Shown here: one piece after another, positions 56,149-64,000 of the stretch | Position numbering within the stretch: the first letter of the stretch is position 1 | Layout of the letters: each line of letters starts with the position of its first letter | Source of the DNA: Nitrospira sp. | GTDB taxonomy: Bacteria > Nitrospirota > Nitrospiria > Nitrospirales > Nitrospiraceae | Reading direction: 5' to 3' | DNA: 64,000 nucleotides | Assembly (NCBI GenBank): GCA_022226955.1 | Contig: CP092079.1 | Span: 1,147,053 to 1,211,052, forward strand | Notes under the pieces: generated by a model | The model's database searches: none | The model's input: only the letters and a program-made list of their open reading frames with translations | Told to the model about the DNA's origin: nothing | Position numbers and translations under genes: made by a program

Positions 56149-58137
56149 TCATGGCTTCGCGCTAAATGCGACCCGCACGCCGCCGAAGATCGAGCGAATC
56201 GGGACCCCGGCGCTGGCCACCTCCTCGTACTTTTCATTGAAGAGATTTTCCGCCCGCAGATAGACCTGCACCTGCTTCGTTACCTCGTACGTAGCCGCCA
56301 GCGACCACACATCGAAGGCGCGAAGGCTTTGATTATTCCCTGTGGTGTTAAACCGCGAGCCGATGTACCGGCCCGTGACGGTAATCCACATCGGCTCGAT
56401 GGGCTGATAGCCGATCACCATACTCCACTGATCGACCGGCCATCGCGGGAGCCGCGCCGCCGTATCCAGATCCCTGGTCAAGGTATTCGTATACTGCGCC
56501 TGGAAGGTCAACCCTCGGAGAAACTGCCGCTCACTAGTATAGGCATACGACAGACTAGCCTCCCAGCCCTTCGTCGAGGCATCGCCAAGTTGCTGCGGAC
56601 AAAAACTGAACGTACTAAATGGCGCACAGAACGTTGGATCGAATGTCGTCACGATCAAATTACGGTAACGATTCCAGAAAAATCCTCCGCTGAGCTTCAG
56701 CGACTTGGAGAGAAAGAACTGATCGACTCCGATATCCATGCTCTGGCTTTTCTCAGGACCGAGATTCGGATTGCCGAAATTGGGGAAGTACAACTCATTC
56801 ATGCTGGGCGCGCGGAAACCCGTTGAATAGCTCGTGCGAAACTTGGTGTCGGTCTCCTTGCTATAGTAGCCTCCGGTCAAGCGGTAGGTCGTGGCATTGC
56901 CGAACACGTTGTAGCTATCGTACCGAACTCCCGCCGTTCCAAAGAAACGATCCCACAGGTTGACCTGAGCCTGGGCAAATCCCGCGTTCGAGCTCAAGAT
57001 CCGATTGGTCAAACCGGTGTCGTTTTCGCCCTGCTGCTCGCGAAACTGATACCCACCGCTGAGCAGCAGCATCTCGGTAATACGAAAGTCATGCTGCCAT
57101 TCAATTCGATTGGACAACACGCGCGTCTCGTTCGGCGTGCCAAAGGGAGTGCTGAGCACATTGGTGGCGAGACTGCGCTGGACCGTACCGGGCAAGAACA
57201 ACGACGCCTCCTGCGCCCGTGAAAGCGTCAGCTTCTGAGACCACCATTCCGTCAACGGCTGTCGATAGCTGCCGCTGAAAATATAATCCTGGCTCCGCAT
57301 CTTCGATCCGTAGGATTCTGCCGGCGATGTTGCCGAGATACTGTCGAGCGCGACATCCGAATTGGTCCATCTGAAATTGAAATCCAACCGCCCGTCTTTC
57401 GGCAAATCCACACCCACGCGAGCGGAGCCGGTCCAGTTGCGATAAGAATCCCGCTCCGTGGCGCCGCGCCGATAGTTCACCGCGGAAAAGCTGGACGCGT
57501 CCCAGCGAGACAGCGCCAGACTGTAGTCCACAATCCCTTGCTTGCCAGAAATTGTCCCGCCTTCGCGCACCGTGGTAAACGAGCCATACTCCAGGAAGGC
57601 GCCCACGGTCGGCGGCCCCTGCCCTTTCTTCGTGGTGATATTAATGACCCCGCCCATCGCATCCGATCCGTACAACATGCTCTGCGCGCCCCGAAGAATT
57701 TCGATCCGTTCGATGTTGTCGGTCGTCAGATTGCCAAAATTGTACCCGCCGGCCGTCGCGCTATTGACGATGGCTCCATCGATGAGCACCAACGTTTGAG
57801 ATGACGTGCCACCTCGGATTCTGATACTCGCATCCGTTCCAGGGCCGCCGTTTGAAAACGCCGCCACACCTTGCGCCAAACGGAGCGCATCTATCACGGT
57901 TCGAAGGTTTTGCCGCTTCATATCCTCAGCCGTAATGACCTCCACCGCGCTCGTGACCTGCGCGGCTGGAATCGGGGTTTTCGTCGCGCTGACGACGACT
58001 TCGGGAGTCTCAATGATATCGTCCTGAGCGGCATCGGCTCCAGCCGCATCGGTCGCCACGGCAACGTCTTGAGCGATGGCCGCTCCCACAGGCAGGCTCA
58101 GAAGGCAGGCACACAACAACCAGCGGACACACAACAT
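56149..58137 (-). CDS. btuB: TonB-dependent B12 receptor BtuB
   Basis: This 662-residue outer membrane receptor has a signal peptide (WLLCACLLSLPVGAAIAQ), a TonB box-like segment ETPEVVVSATKT, a plug domain (IRIRGGTSSQTLVLIDGAIV; GSDAMGGVINITTKK) and a 22-strand-type barrel ending in an aromatic-rich strand (FGGVRVAFSAKP). It imports corrinoids across the outer membrane using TonB energy. The riboswitch upstream supports the B12 substrate. AAGGGAG precedes the ATG. Confidence 0.9.
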   Translation of the reverse strand: MLCVRWLLCACLLSLPVGAAIAQDVAVATDAAGADAAQDDIIETPEVVVSATKTPIPAAQVTSAVEVITAEDMKRQNLRTVIDALRLAQGVAAFSNGGPGTDASIRIRGGTSSQTLVLIDGAIVNSATAGGYNFGNLTTDNIERIEILRGAQSMLYGSDAMGGVINITTKKGQGPPTVGAFLEYGSFTTVREGGTISGKQGIVDYSLALSRWDASSFSAVNYRRGATERDSYRNWTGSARVGVDLPKDGRLDFNFRWTNSDVALDSISATSPAESYGSKMRSQDYIFSGSYRQPLTEWWSQKLTLSRAQEASLFLPGTVQRSLATNVLSTPFGTPNETRVLSNRIEWQHDFRITEMLLLSGGYQFREQQGENDTGLTNRILSSNAGFAQAQVNLWDRFFGTAGVRYDSYNVFGNATTYRLTGGYYSKETDTKFRTSYSTGFRAPSMNELYFPNFGNPNLGPEKSQSMDIGVDQFFLSKSLKLSGGFFWNRYRNLIVTTFDPTFCAPFSTFSFCPQQLGDASTKGWEASLSYAYTSERQFLRGLTFQAQYTNTLTRDLDTAARLPRWPVDQWSMVIGYQPIEPMWITVTGRYIGSRFNTTGNNQSLRAFDVWSLAATYEVTKQVQVYLRAENLFNEKYEEVASAGVPIRSIFGGVRVAFSAKP

Positions 58138-58174
58138 GACGATACTCCCTTGTGCTCGAGGGGTTCAGTCGATT

Positions 58175-58330
58175 CGACAGCGGACTGGGTCTCCTGACTT
58201 GCGGATCGTCGCGGCTCTGCGCCTTCCCATGCGCCGACGCGCACAGTGGCATTGTGCAGAGCTACTCCCCGCTGACAGTGGCGGCACCGTGATGGATTTG
58301 CACCATCTTCCCCGTCACCCGCGTCGTTTC
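58175..58330 (-). promoter_or_regulatory. Cobalamin riboswitch upstream of btuB
   Basis: On the minus strand the conserved pieces appear in order: GGGGAAGATGGTGCAAATCC, CACGGTGCCGCCACTGT, GCCACTGTGCG, GCGCATGGGAAGGCGCAGAG and the B12 box GCAAGTCAGGAGACC. It controls btuB and the long biosynthetic operon behind it. The 50 bases to the start codon hold no U-tract hairpin, so control of translation is more likely. Confidence 0.93.
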
Positions 58331-58412
58331 TTCAAAACACTCTTTCCTCGCGATGAGACCGTCCCCCAACAGATACGATTCGATGGCTGGGGACATGGCC
58401 ACCGAACCTATT

Positions 58413-59294
58413 TTAGACGCGACTCGATACGGACGGCATCGTCACACGCGGAAGTCCGCTGTGGGGATGCGCATCCACGACGACCTCGCAGCCATACACC
58501 TTCCGCAGAACATCGGCATGAATCGTCTCGGCAGGCGTCCCAATCTGGCAGACCTGGCCTTCTTGCAGCATGACCAGGCGATCGCAGAGCTGGCTGGCGA
58601 CATTCAGATCGTGCGAGACGATGACCACGGTCAGCGTCCGCTCATGATTCAGCCGGCGGATCAGCCCGCAGATGTCGATCTGATGATTGATGTCGAGAAA
58701 GGCCATCGGCTCATCGAGCAATAGAATCGTGGACTCCTGCGCCAAGGCCCGCGCAATCATCACTCGCTGACGCTCACCACCCGACAGATCCGACACCAGC
58801 CGGCCGGCGAACGCGTCCACATCGGCATCCACCATGGCGCGGTGAGCCACCAGCAGATCGGCATTCGATTCGTCACCCATCCCCAGGTTCCACCATCCTG
58901 TGCGCTGGTGCGGGAACCGCCCCATGAGCACCGTCTCAGCTACGGTAAAGGGAAACACCTGCGCGAACTCCTGCGGCACGACCGCGACCATCTTGGCCAG
59001 CGCGCACGGCTCAAGCCGGTCGAGCGATTGACCGGCGATCTGAATGCTCCCCAACGCCGGCCGCAATAATCCAGCCAGCAACTTCAAGAGCGACGACTTA
59101 CCAGACCCATTCGGCCCAACAATCCCCAATATCTCTCCAGGCTTGACGGCGAACGAGACGGCATCGAGCGTCCAGGCGCGTCCGGACTTGCCAGACTGAT
59201 CTGAACGATAGCGAAACGATACCCCTTCAACCGCGATGGCCGAATCGGTTGCGCAAGATCGAAGCGTCACGCCAGTTTCGTCGAGTGCCGCCAT
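58413..59294 (-). CDS. btuD: Cobalamin ABC transporter ATPase BtuD
   Basis: This 293-residue ATPase drives corrinoid import through BtuC. It has Walker A GPNGSGKSSLLKLLAGLLRP, the signature LSGGERQRVMIARAL, Walker B ILLLDEPMAFLD and the switch His in VIVSHDLN. The ATG at 59294 lies one base after the btuC stop. It is longer than E. coli BtuD (249) by both ends. Confidence 0.9.
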   Translation of the reverse strand: MAALDETGVTLRSCATDSAIAVEGVSFRYRSDQSGKSGRAWTLDAVSFAVKPGEILGIVGPNGSGKSSLLKLLAGLLRPALGSIQIAGQSLDRLEPCALAKMVAVVPQEFAQVFPFTVAETVLMGRFPHQRTGWWNLGMGDESNADLLVAHRAMVDADVDAFAGRLVSDLSGGERQRVMIARALAQESTILLLDEPMAFLDINHQIDICGLIRRLNHERTLTVVIVSHDLNVASQLCDRLVMLQEGQVCQIGTPAETIHADVLRKVYGCEVVVDAHPHSGLPRVTMPSVSSRV

Positions 59295-59295
59295 C

Positions 59296-60444
59296 TCAGA
59301 TCATCCGGTCTTTCCGCCACAGCAGGAGATAGAGAAAAAACGGTCCTCCGGCGAGGGCCGTGACAATGCCCACAGGAATTTCGGCCGGTGCAAATATCGT
59401 CCTGGCGATCGTATCCGACACAACCAGAAACATGCCTCCGACCAATGCGGAGGCCGGCAACAAGAGCCGATGGTCGGAGCCGATCACCATGCGCACGGCG
59501 TGAGGCACGACCATGCCGACAAACCCGATCATGCCGCTCACCGACACGACCGCGCCGGTGATCAACGCCGTCAGCACATAGAGCTGCTTCTTCACGCGCT
59601 CCGTGTCGATACCGAGCGATCGCGCCGTCTCTTCTCCTTGCGTCAGCACATTCAGCACCTGCGCTTTGTGGATCAAGACCGCGGACACGACCAGCACATA
59701 GATCGCGATGACCGCCAAGGCCGGATAGCCGGGCGCCGTCAGCGAGCCCATCAGCCAGGCAATGAGGCCCGCCGACCGGTTCGGCTCCATGATCGACGTA
59801 ATAAACATGATCAGCGCGGTGAGAATCGCATTCAGGATCACGCCGGCCAGCAACAGGCTATGAATGGGAAGCCGCCCCTGGGACTGGGCCAATCGATAGA
59901 TCAGCGCCAGTGCGCAGAATCCCCCGATGAATCCGAACACCGGCAAGAGCGGCAGCAGCAGCACCGTCGCACCGATTCCCAGCAACATGGCCAGCGCGGC
60001 GCCCAACGCCGCGCCGCTGGAAACGCCCAGCACATAGGGGTCTGCCAGCGGATTCCTCAAGAGCGCTTGCAGCGTAACACCGACGGCTGCCAGCGCGCTC
60101 CCAACGAGAAATCCCATCAAGACACGCGGAAGCCGCACATGGAGAAAAATCACACTGCTGGTTCCGAGGGAGGACGCATCGAGCGATCCGGTGGTCAACA
60201 GATGGCCCAATGCCGCGAATGCATCGCTCAGCGACACGGACACGGCACCGACCTGACTAGACAATAGGATGACGGCGGCGCTGGCCAGCAGCAGCCCGGT
60301 CACGATCAGACTCCAGCGTTGGCGTGTCAACATGGCGCCGGTGCGATGCCACTCGATCTGTCCCTGTGGCTCGGTCTGCCCGGGAACGGATCGGGCTCCG
60401 CCCGCCGCCGTTAGATGAGAGGGAGTCGCATGCCCGTTCGCCAT
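59296..60444 (-). CDS. btuC: Cobalamin ABC transporter permease BtuC
   Basis: This 382-residue inner-membrane permease of the FecCD/BtuC family has about ten helices. Family marks are LRLPRVLMGFLVGSALAAVG-like RLPRVLMGFLVGSALAAVGV, NPLADPYVLGVSSGAALGAA and GMIGFVGMVVPHAVRMVIG. The first ~40 residues are hydrophilic and precede TM1. It lies between btuF and btuD. Confidence 0.9.
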   Translation of the reverse strand: MANGHATPSHLTAAGGARSVPGQTEPQGQIEWHRTGAMLTRQRWSLIVTGLLLASAAVILLSSQVGAVSVSLSDAFAALGHLLTTGSLDASSLGTSSVIFLHVRLPRVLMGFLVGSALAAVGVTLQALLRNPLADPYVLGVSSGAALGAALAMLLGIGATVLLLPLLPVFGFIGGFCALALIYRLAQSQGRLPIHSLLLAGVILNAILTALIMFITSIMEPNRSAGLIAWLMGSLTAPGYPALAVIAIYVLVVSAVLIHKAQVLNVLTQGEETARSLGIDTERVKKQLYVLTALITGAVVSVSGMIGFVGMVVPHAVRMVIGSDHRLLLPASALVGGMFLVVSDTIARTIFAPAEIPVGIVTALAGGPFFLYLLLWRKDRMI

Positions 60445-60448
60445 CGTG

Positions 60449-61447
60449 CTAGCGCCTCTCGCTCGAAGACGCGCCGGAGGAGGGATGTAAGAGGTCGGCC
60501 AGCAATTCCAGCGCTTGCCCGATTCTGGGGCCTGGGCGATTCATCAAGTCGGCGGAAATCTGTCGCAGATTGTTTTGTTTGACGGCGGTCAACGTCGTCC
60601 ACTTCCGCCAGGCTTGCTGTTCACTCTCGGAAATCCCCTCGGCCTTCCCGACTGGAAACAGCAGGATCTCTGGATTCTCCTGCAGCACCACCTCCATGCT
60701 GAGCCGCGGATAGGCCGTGGCGCTTTTTGCCGCAATATTGCTCCCGCCGGCAAACCCAATCAGCTGATCGATAAAGCTCCCCGGACCAACCGTGATCAGC
60801 GGCTCGCTGTTCAGCACATAGAGCACTCGCACAGGCATGGCCCCCTGCATGCGAGTTTTGACACGGGTAATCTGCTGCCGCAGATCCATTCCAAGAGCCG
60901 TCGCTTCGGTCGAACGATCCAGCATCCGTCCCAATGTTTGGATATGGGACAACACATCTTCGACGGTCTTCGCGGACAAAATAAAGACCGGAACTTTAAG
61001 CTGATCCAGCTTGCCAATCAGATCGTGCTTCAGAAATTCCTGCGGCGCCACAATCAAATCGGGCTGGAGCGCCACAAGGGACTCCAGATTCGGATTGGCA
61101 TAACCGACCTTGGACTTGAGAGTAGCCTCTGAAGGATAGTCGCAAAACTGCGTGACCCCGACCACCTGAGTGCCGGCGCCAATCGCAAACAACATTTCCG
61201 TCACGCTCGGCGCTAGTGAAATAATCCGGCTCGGGGCTTTGGCCAGATAGACCCGACGCCCCGTGTCATCGATAAACGACCGCGACGACACATGCGCCAT
61301 AAATGGCATTCCCGTCAGAATGCCCTGTTGCCGCCGCTTCATGTCCGAACACTCCTGGTCAACACAAGCCAGCGCCTTCGGCGCGCAGGCCAGCAACACG
61401 AGACAGACAAGACCCGCTGCCCAAATATACCGGCGCTGACCGCTCAA
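60449..61447 (-). CDS. btuF: Corrinoid-binding periplasmic protein BtuF
   Basis: This 332-residue substrate-binding protein has a signal peptide (YIWAAGLVCLVLLACAPKAL) and a type III binding fold: SRIISLAPSVTEMLFAIGAG, VGVTQFCDYP, LVALQPDLIVAP and MNRPGPRIGQALELLADLLH. No ATG starts it. A TTG at 61462 lies inside the riboswitch terminator stem, so I prefer the TTG at 61447, which falls just after the U-tract. It is the first gene of btuF-btuC-btuD. Confidence 0.85.
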   Translation of the reverse strand: MSGQRRYIWAAGLVCLVLLACAPKALACVDQECSDMKRRQQGILTGMPFMAHVSSRSFIDDTGRRVYLAKAPSRIISLAPSVTEMLFAIGAGTQVVGVTQFCDYPSEATLKSKVGYANPNLESLVALQPDLIVAPQEFLKHDLIGKLDQLKVPVFILSAKTVEDVLSHIQTLGRMLDRSTEATALGMDLRQQITRVKTRMQGAMPVRVLYVLNSEPLITVGPGSFIDQLIGFAGGSNIAAKSATAYPRLSMEVVLQENPEILLFPVGKAEGISESEQQAWRKWTTLTAVKQNNLRQISADLMNRPGPRIGQALELLADLLHPSSGASSSERR

Positions 61448-61449
61448 AT

Positions 61450-61486
61450 GAAAAATCCCCAAGGCCTGATAACGACCTTGAGGATT
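61450..61486 (-). terminator. Riboswitch-controlled intrinsic terminator before btuF
   Basis: On the minus strand AATCCTCAAGG and CCTTGGGGATT pair at 10 of 11 positions around an 11-base loop and are followed by TTTTT. It lies between the cobalamin riboswitch and the coding start, so excess B12 should end transcription here. Confidence 0.85.
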
Positions 61487-61544
61487 ACACCCGCATCTTC
61501 ATCCTCGCCTGTTCCCCAGCCCTCGAGGGAACGATGGTCAATTC

Positions 61545-61695
61545 ATTGGGCAGGTCTTCTGGCTCATGGTTCATCCTACTCCCCACGCCTTCCCATCCAG
61601 CGAATGGACAGTGGCATTATTGGGTTTCGTCCCCATTCACAGCGGCGGGACCGCGAGGGATTCGCACCCTCTTCCCTTACCCAGGAATCACATTA
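61545..61695 (-). promoter_or_regulatory. Cobalamin riboswitch upstream of btuF-btuC-btuD
   Basis: On the minus strand the conserved pieces appear in order: GGGAAGAGGGTGCGAATCCC, GCGGTCCCGCCGCTGT, AATGCCACTGTCC, GGATGGGAAGGCG and the B12 box GAGCCAGAAGACCTGCC. It leads to the terminator at 61450-61486, so it works at the level of transcription. Confidence 0.93.
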
Positions 61696-61934
61696 TTGTG
61701 GAGGCACAATAGGAGACCTTGCCGAATATTGTCAAGTTCATTAATGGCCGAACCGCGTTCAGTCAGCGATGGATTCAGGCCGATCGTTCCCTCTCCCACA
61801 GAGAGAACGGCCTCGCTATGCGAGGTTAGGAACAGCCTCCGGTCGGCATGGGCTTTGCTGATCCCTCTCGATTGAAATTCTCTAGAGACCGCAACCGCCC
61901 AATGACATTCCGAACCACGAGGTCGCAGCCATCC

Positions 61935-63326
61935 ATGCGGAACATCATGATCAGCATCTGTATTATTGGACTCTTCCTTGAACTATCGGGCCTGATCTGG
62001 TCGGCCAAGAAAGACCAGCCCAGCGAGGTGTTTGTCAGACTCTCGGCCCCACCGGCCCATAACATCGAACGCCCGCTCGACAATGGCTACTTTCTGCTGC
62101 TGGGGATGGCCGCGGCAAGTGGAACCGACCCCGTCCAAACCGGATACGACATCTGGAGTGAAGCCGCGGCGAGACCGACGGAACAGGGTTACGACTTAGA
62201 CAAACCGGGCCGCACAGAGCTTCGCCTGCCGGTGGCCTATGACCGCGTCGTTCCCGAATGGCAGACCGCAGATCCGCTGGCTGAATTTCAAAACAAAGAC
62301 GCGTCGTTTCGGTCGTCGGCGCCCCTCTACGCGCCGCTCACCGCGCGATACCAGCAGTTTCTACGAATGAAATTTGAAGACTGGGGATACGGGCAGACTG
62401 GCGTTCCCCGCATCGAAGAGCTCATGGGGGCTCATCGCCTGTTTGTGGCAATCGGATTCAGCGAACAGGTCGGAACCGGTCTGGATCGGCTCGCTCTCGA
62501 CCTTGCCAAGTGGCGGAGCGTTCTACGGGAAGCCCGGACTCTCCCAGTGAAAATATTGGCAGCCGTAATCATTGAAGACGATGTCGCCCTTCTGTCGCGC
62601 ATACTGAGTCACAACACCGTCGATACGCATGTGCTGACGCACGGTCTTCATTTACTCCAGCCTCTGGCTCCCGCCGAATACTCGCTCCGCTGGCCGATTC
62701 AAAATGAATTCATGATGGGCTATCACCGCAGCCGAGCGGACCTCGCGCACAGCCCCCGGCCACCGGAAGCCGGCTCCCCAGTTCAAGCAACCGTCGCGAC
62801 CTTGGCACATCTGCCGCCCCATGCGTTTCAAAAGGTGACACACCCCAGGAGCCTGACAGGATTTGGATTTGCTTCATCCGGCCAGCGCACCTGGGAGGCC
62901 TACGCAAGCTACTACGACGCCACCATCAAAGCGGCTGAGACCATTCATAGTCCGCTTCCACGCTTGCAGGATATCGCGAAGCAATCGCAACGAACGTTCC
63001 TAGAACGGCTGGCCGACCCGATGGAGTTCGAGCCACAATGGGAACCATTCAGCCAGCGCCTGGTCGAAACGGATGCGCGGCTGCGCTTGGTCTCGCTGCA
63101 AATCCTCATGCGAAAACCTACCGCCACCGTCACCATCTCGACCAGGCTGGCAGAAGTCGGCTCGATCTACTTCGATCCCTTCACCGGACTCCCTATGTTG
63201 TGGAGCCCAACGCAAAAGAAACTCTACAGTGTTGGGAAAGACCGGCTCGACGACGGAGGAGATTCGAGTTTCGATATTAGCGTGCCGCTGCCACCTGCCT
63301 TCGCCGCCTCTTCACTGGCCTCGTAG
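61935..63326 (+). CDS. Hypothetical membrane-anchored protein, 463 residues
   Basis: An N-terminal hydrophobic helix (ISICIIGLFLELSGLIWSA) is followed by a large soluble domain, probably periplasmic. Segments such as YQQFLRMKFEDWGYGQTGVP, FVAIGFSEQVGTGLDRLALD and FDPFTGLPMLWSPTQKKLYS are distinctive, but no family is recognised. GAGG lies 12 bases before the ATG at 61935; ATG at 61902 and 61848 are upstream alternatives. It is divergent from btuF and converges with the SemiSWEET gene. Confidence 0.6.
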   Translation: MRNIMISICIIGLFLELSGLIWSAKKDQPSEVFVRLSAPPAHNIERPLDNGYFLLLGMAAASGTDPVQTGYDIWSEAAARPTEQGYDLDKPGRTELRLPVAYDRVVPEWQTADPLAEFQNKDASFRSSAPLYAPLTARYQQFLRMKFEDWGYGQTGVPRIEELMGAHRLFVAIGFSEQVGTGLDRLALDLAKWRSVLREARTLPVKILAAVIIEDDVALLSRILSHNTVDTHVLTHGLHLLQPLAPAEYSLRWPIQNEFMMGYHRSRADLAHSPRPPEAGSPVQATVATLAHLPPHAFQKVTHPRSLTGFGFASSGQRTWEAYASYYDATIKAAETIHSPLPRLQDIAKQSQRTFLERLADPMEFEPQWEPFSQRLVETDARLRLVSLQILMRKPTATVTISTRLAEVGSIYFDPFTGLPMLWSPTQKKLYSVGKDRLDDGGDSSFDISVPLPPAFAASSLAS

Positions 63327-63368
63327 AGGAATACCCACGCCACTCGCAGAAACAACACCCTCACAGCC

Positions 63369-63632
63369 TTAGCGCGACTTTTGATACTTGAGCTTAAGGA
63401 CCAAGATCGCGAGCGTCAGGATAAAGGTGATGGCATTGGTCAGAATGATCGGCCATGCCATCAGATACAGGCCGTAGATCAACCACAAAAAAACTCCAGT
63501 CGTAAACGTCAACAACATCGCCAGCGACATATCGTCGGCAGACTTTGTCATCCACGTTCGCTGCAATTGCGGCAAAAATGCAATCGTCGTGAGTGTCCCC
63601 GCAACGAATCCGATCCAATTCGTCGTCTCCAT
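63369..63632 (-). CDS. SemiSWEET-type PQ-loop transporter
   Basis: This 87-residue inner-membrane protein has three helices and matches SemiSWEET (MtN3/PQ-loop) transporters, which dimerise to carry sugars such as sucrose. The motif TIAFLPQLQRTWMTKSADDM is the PQ-loop, then FTTGVFLWLIYGLYLMAWPI and ILTNAITFILTLAILVLKLK. AAGGGATG lies just before the ATG at 63632. The natural substrate is unknown. Confidence 0.88.
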   Translation of the reverse strand: METTNWIGFVAGTLTTIAFLPQLQRTWMTKSADDMSLAMLLTFTTGVFLWLIYGLYLMAWPIILTNAITFILTLAILVLKLKYQKSR

Positions 63633-63758
63633 CACATCCCTTTCGACAGGCTTCTCCGGACAATCTCCGTCATCTGACTCAACCCCTTGCCACACTTCAC
63701 CTTCCTGTGCTACTTTACCCGGCGATTACTTGATCGATTACTCAGAAGGAGCATTATC

Positions 63759-63950
63759 GTGGCATTCTCTTGCGATCTTTGTCAGAAGAAACCGAAATCA
63801 GGGAATAACGTCAGTCACGCGAACAACAAGACCAAGCGGGTATTCAACCCCAATATTCAGACGGTTCGCGCAGTGGTCGGCGGGGCAAACAAAAAGATTC
63901 GCGTGTGCACCCGTTGCCTCCGATCAGGACTGGTCACGAAAGCCGTCTAG
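63759..63950 (+). CDS. rpmB: 50S ribosomal protein L28
   Basis: This 63-residue ribosomal protein of the large subunit has the L28 pattern: [34 protein letters not shown] and the Cys pair [10 protein letters not shown]. Two CxxC motifs keep the zinc-binding form. The start is GTG at 63759, seven bases after AGAAGGAG. Confidence 0.93.
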   Translation: MAFSCDLCQKKPKSGNNVSHANNKTKRVFNPNIQTVRAVVGGANKKIRVCTRCLRSGLVTKAV

Positions 63951-64000
63951 GCCCTCTTCTCCGCTCCCATTCAATCATTACGGCATCGAGAGCAGCACTC

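Overview
This window looks like a chromosomal segment of a Nitrospira-type bacterium (phylum Nitrospirota). That is an inference from the moderately high GC content of the core genes, the outer-membrane and LPS genes (Omp85, LptF/LptG, LpxD, Slp, BtuB) that mark a Gram-negative cell, the c-type cytochrome and the gene mix. There is no rRNA or other taxonomic marker except rpmB at the right end, so the genus is a guess. No tRNA, CRISPR array or prophage was recognised.

Left end (1-9.6 kb) is accessory DNA. It holds the right end of an IS3-family element, an integron-type attC site joined to the 3' end of a restriction-modification pair (an EcoRV-like nuclease and its D12-class adenine methyltransferase), two near-palindromes, a frameshifted IS110-family element between 43-bp imperfect direct repeats, a YeaO-type DUF488 protein, an aldo/keto reductase, an Omp85-type barrel protein, and an AT-richer two-gene islet. 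The islet contains a 48-codon Cys-rich mini-gene followed by a probable Mrr-type nuclease.

9.6-30.8 kb is mostly housekeeping: DEAD-box helicase, pyrophosphatase, HrpB helicase, an RsuA/RluB pseudouridine synthase, a MoaD-like protein, a fused FAD/Fe-S dehydrogenase overlapping a small two-heme cytochrome, an Slp lipoprotein, a 2-hydroxyacid dehydrogenase, a TPR protein and a cold-shock protein. An envelope-lipid block lptF-lptG-fabF-acp-lpxD follows. A 120-bp MITE-like repeat lies at 16.8 kb.

31.3-44.8 kb is one long minus-strand chemosensory operon. In transcription order it encodes a periplasmic heme protein (DUF3365/Tll0287-like), CheY, CheW, a transmembrane MCP, a hybrid CheA (three HPt domains plus receiver), two more CheW-like proteins, a receiver-coiled-coil protein, a pseudo-HPt protein, an ExeA-like AAA ATPase and an HD-GYP protein with a second pseudo-HPt region. 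There is no CheR or CheB. The layout suggests redox or ligand sensing coupled to c-di-GMP or surface behaviour, and it is the best candidate here for a poorly described system.

45.1-61.7 kb is a minus-strand vitamin B12 locus. A first cobalamin riboswitch with a visible terminator precedes btuF-btuC-btuD. A second riboswitch precedes btuB, a fused CbiA-BtuR gene, a Cys-rich CWC protein, an unknown membrane protein, bluB, pduO, cobU, cobT, cobS, cbiB, cobD, cbiZ and cobQ. These genes import corrinoids, amidate and adenosylate the ring, make the lower ligand and assemble the nucleotide loop. Early corrin-ring genes are not in the window. The right end has a lone anchored protein, a SemiSWEET transporter and rpmB.
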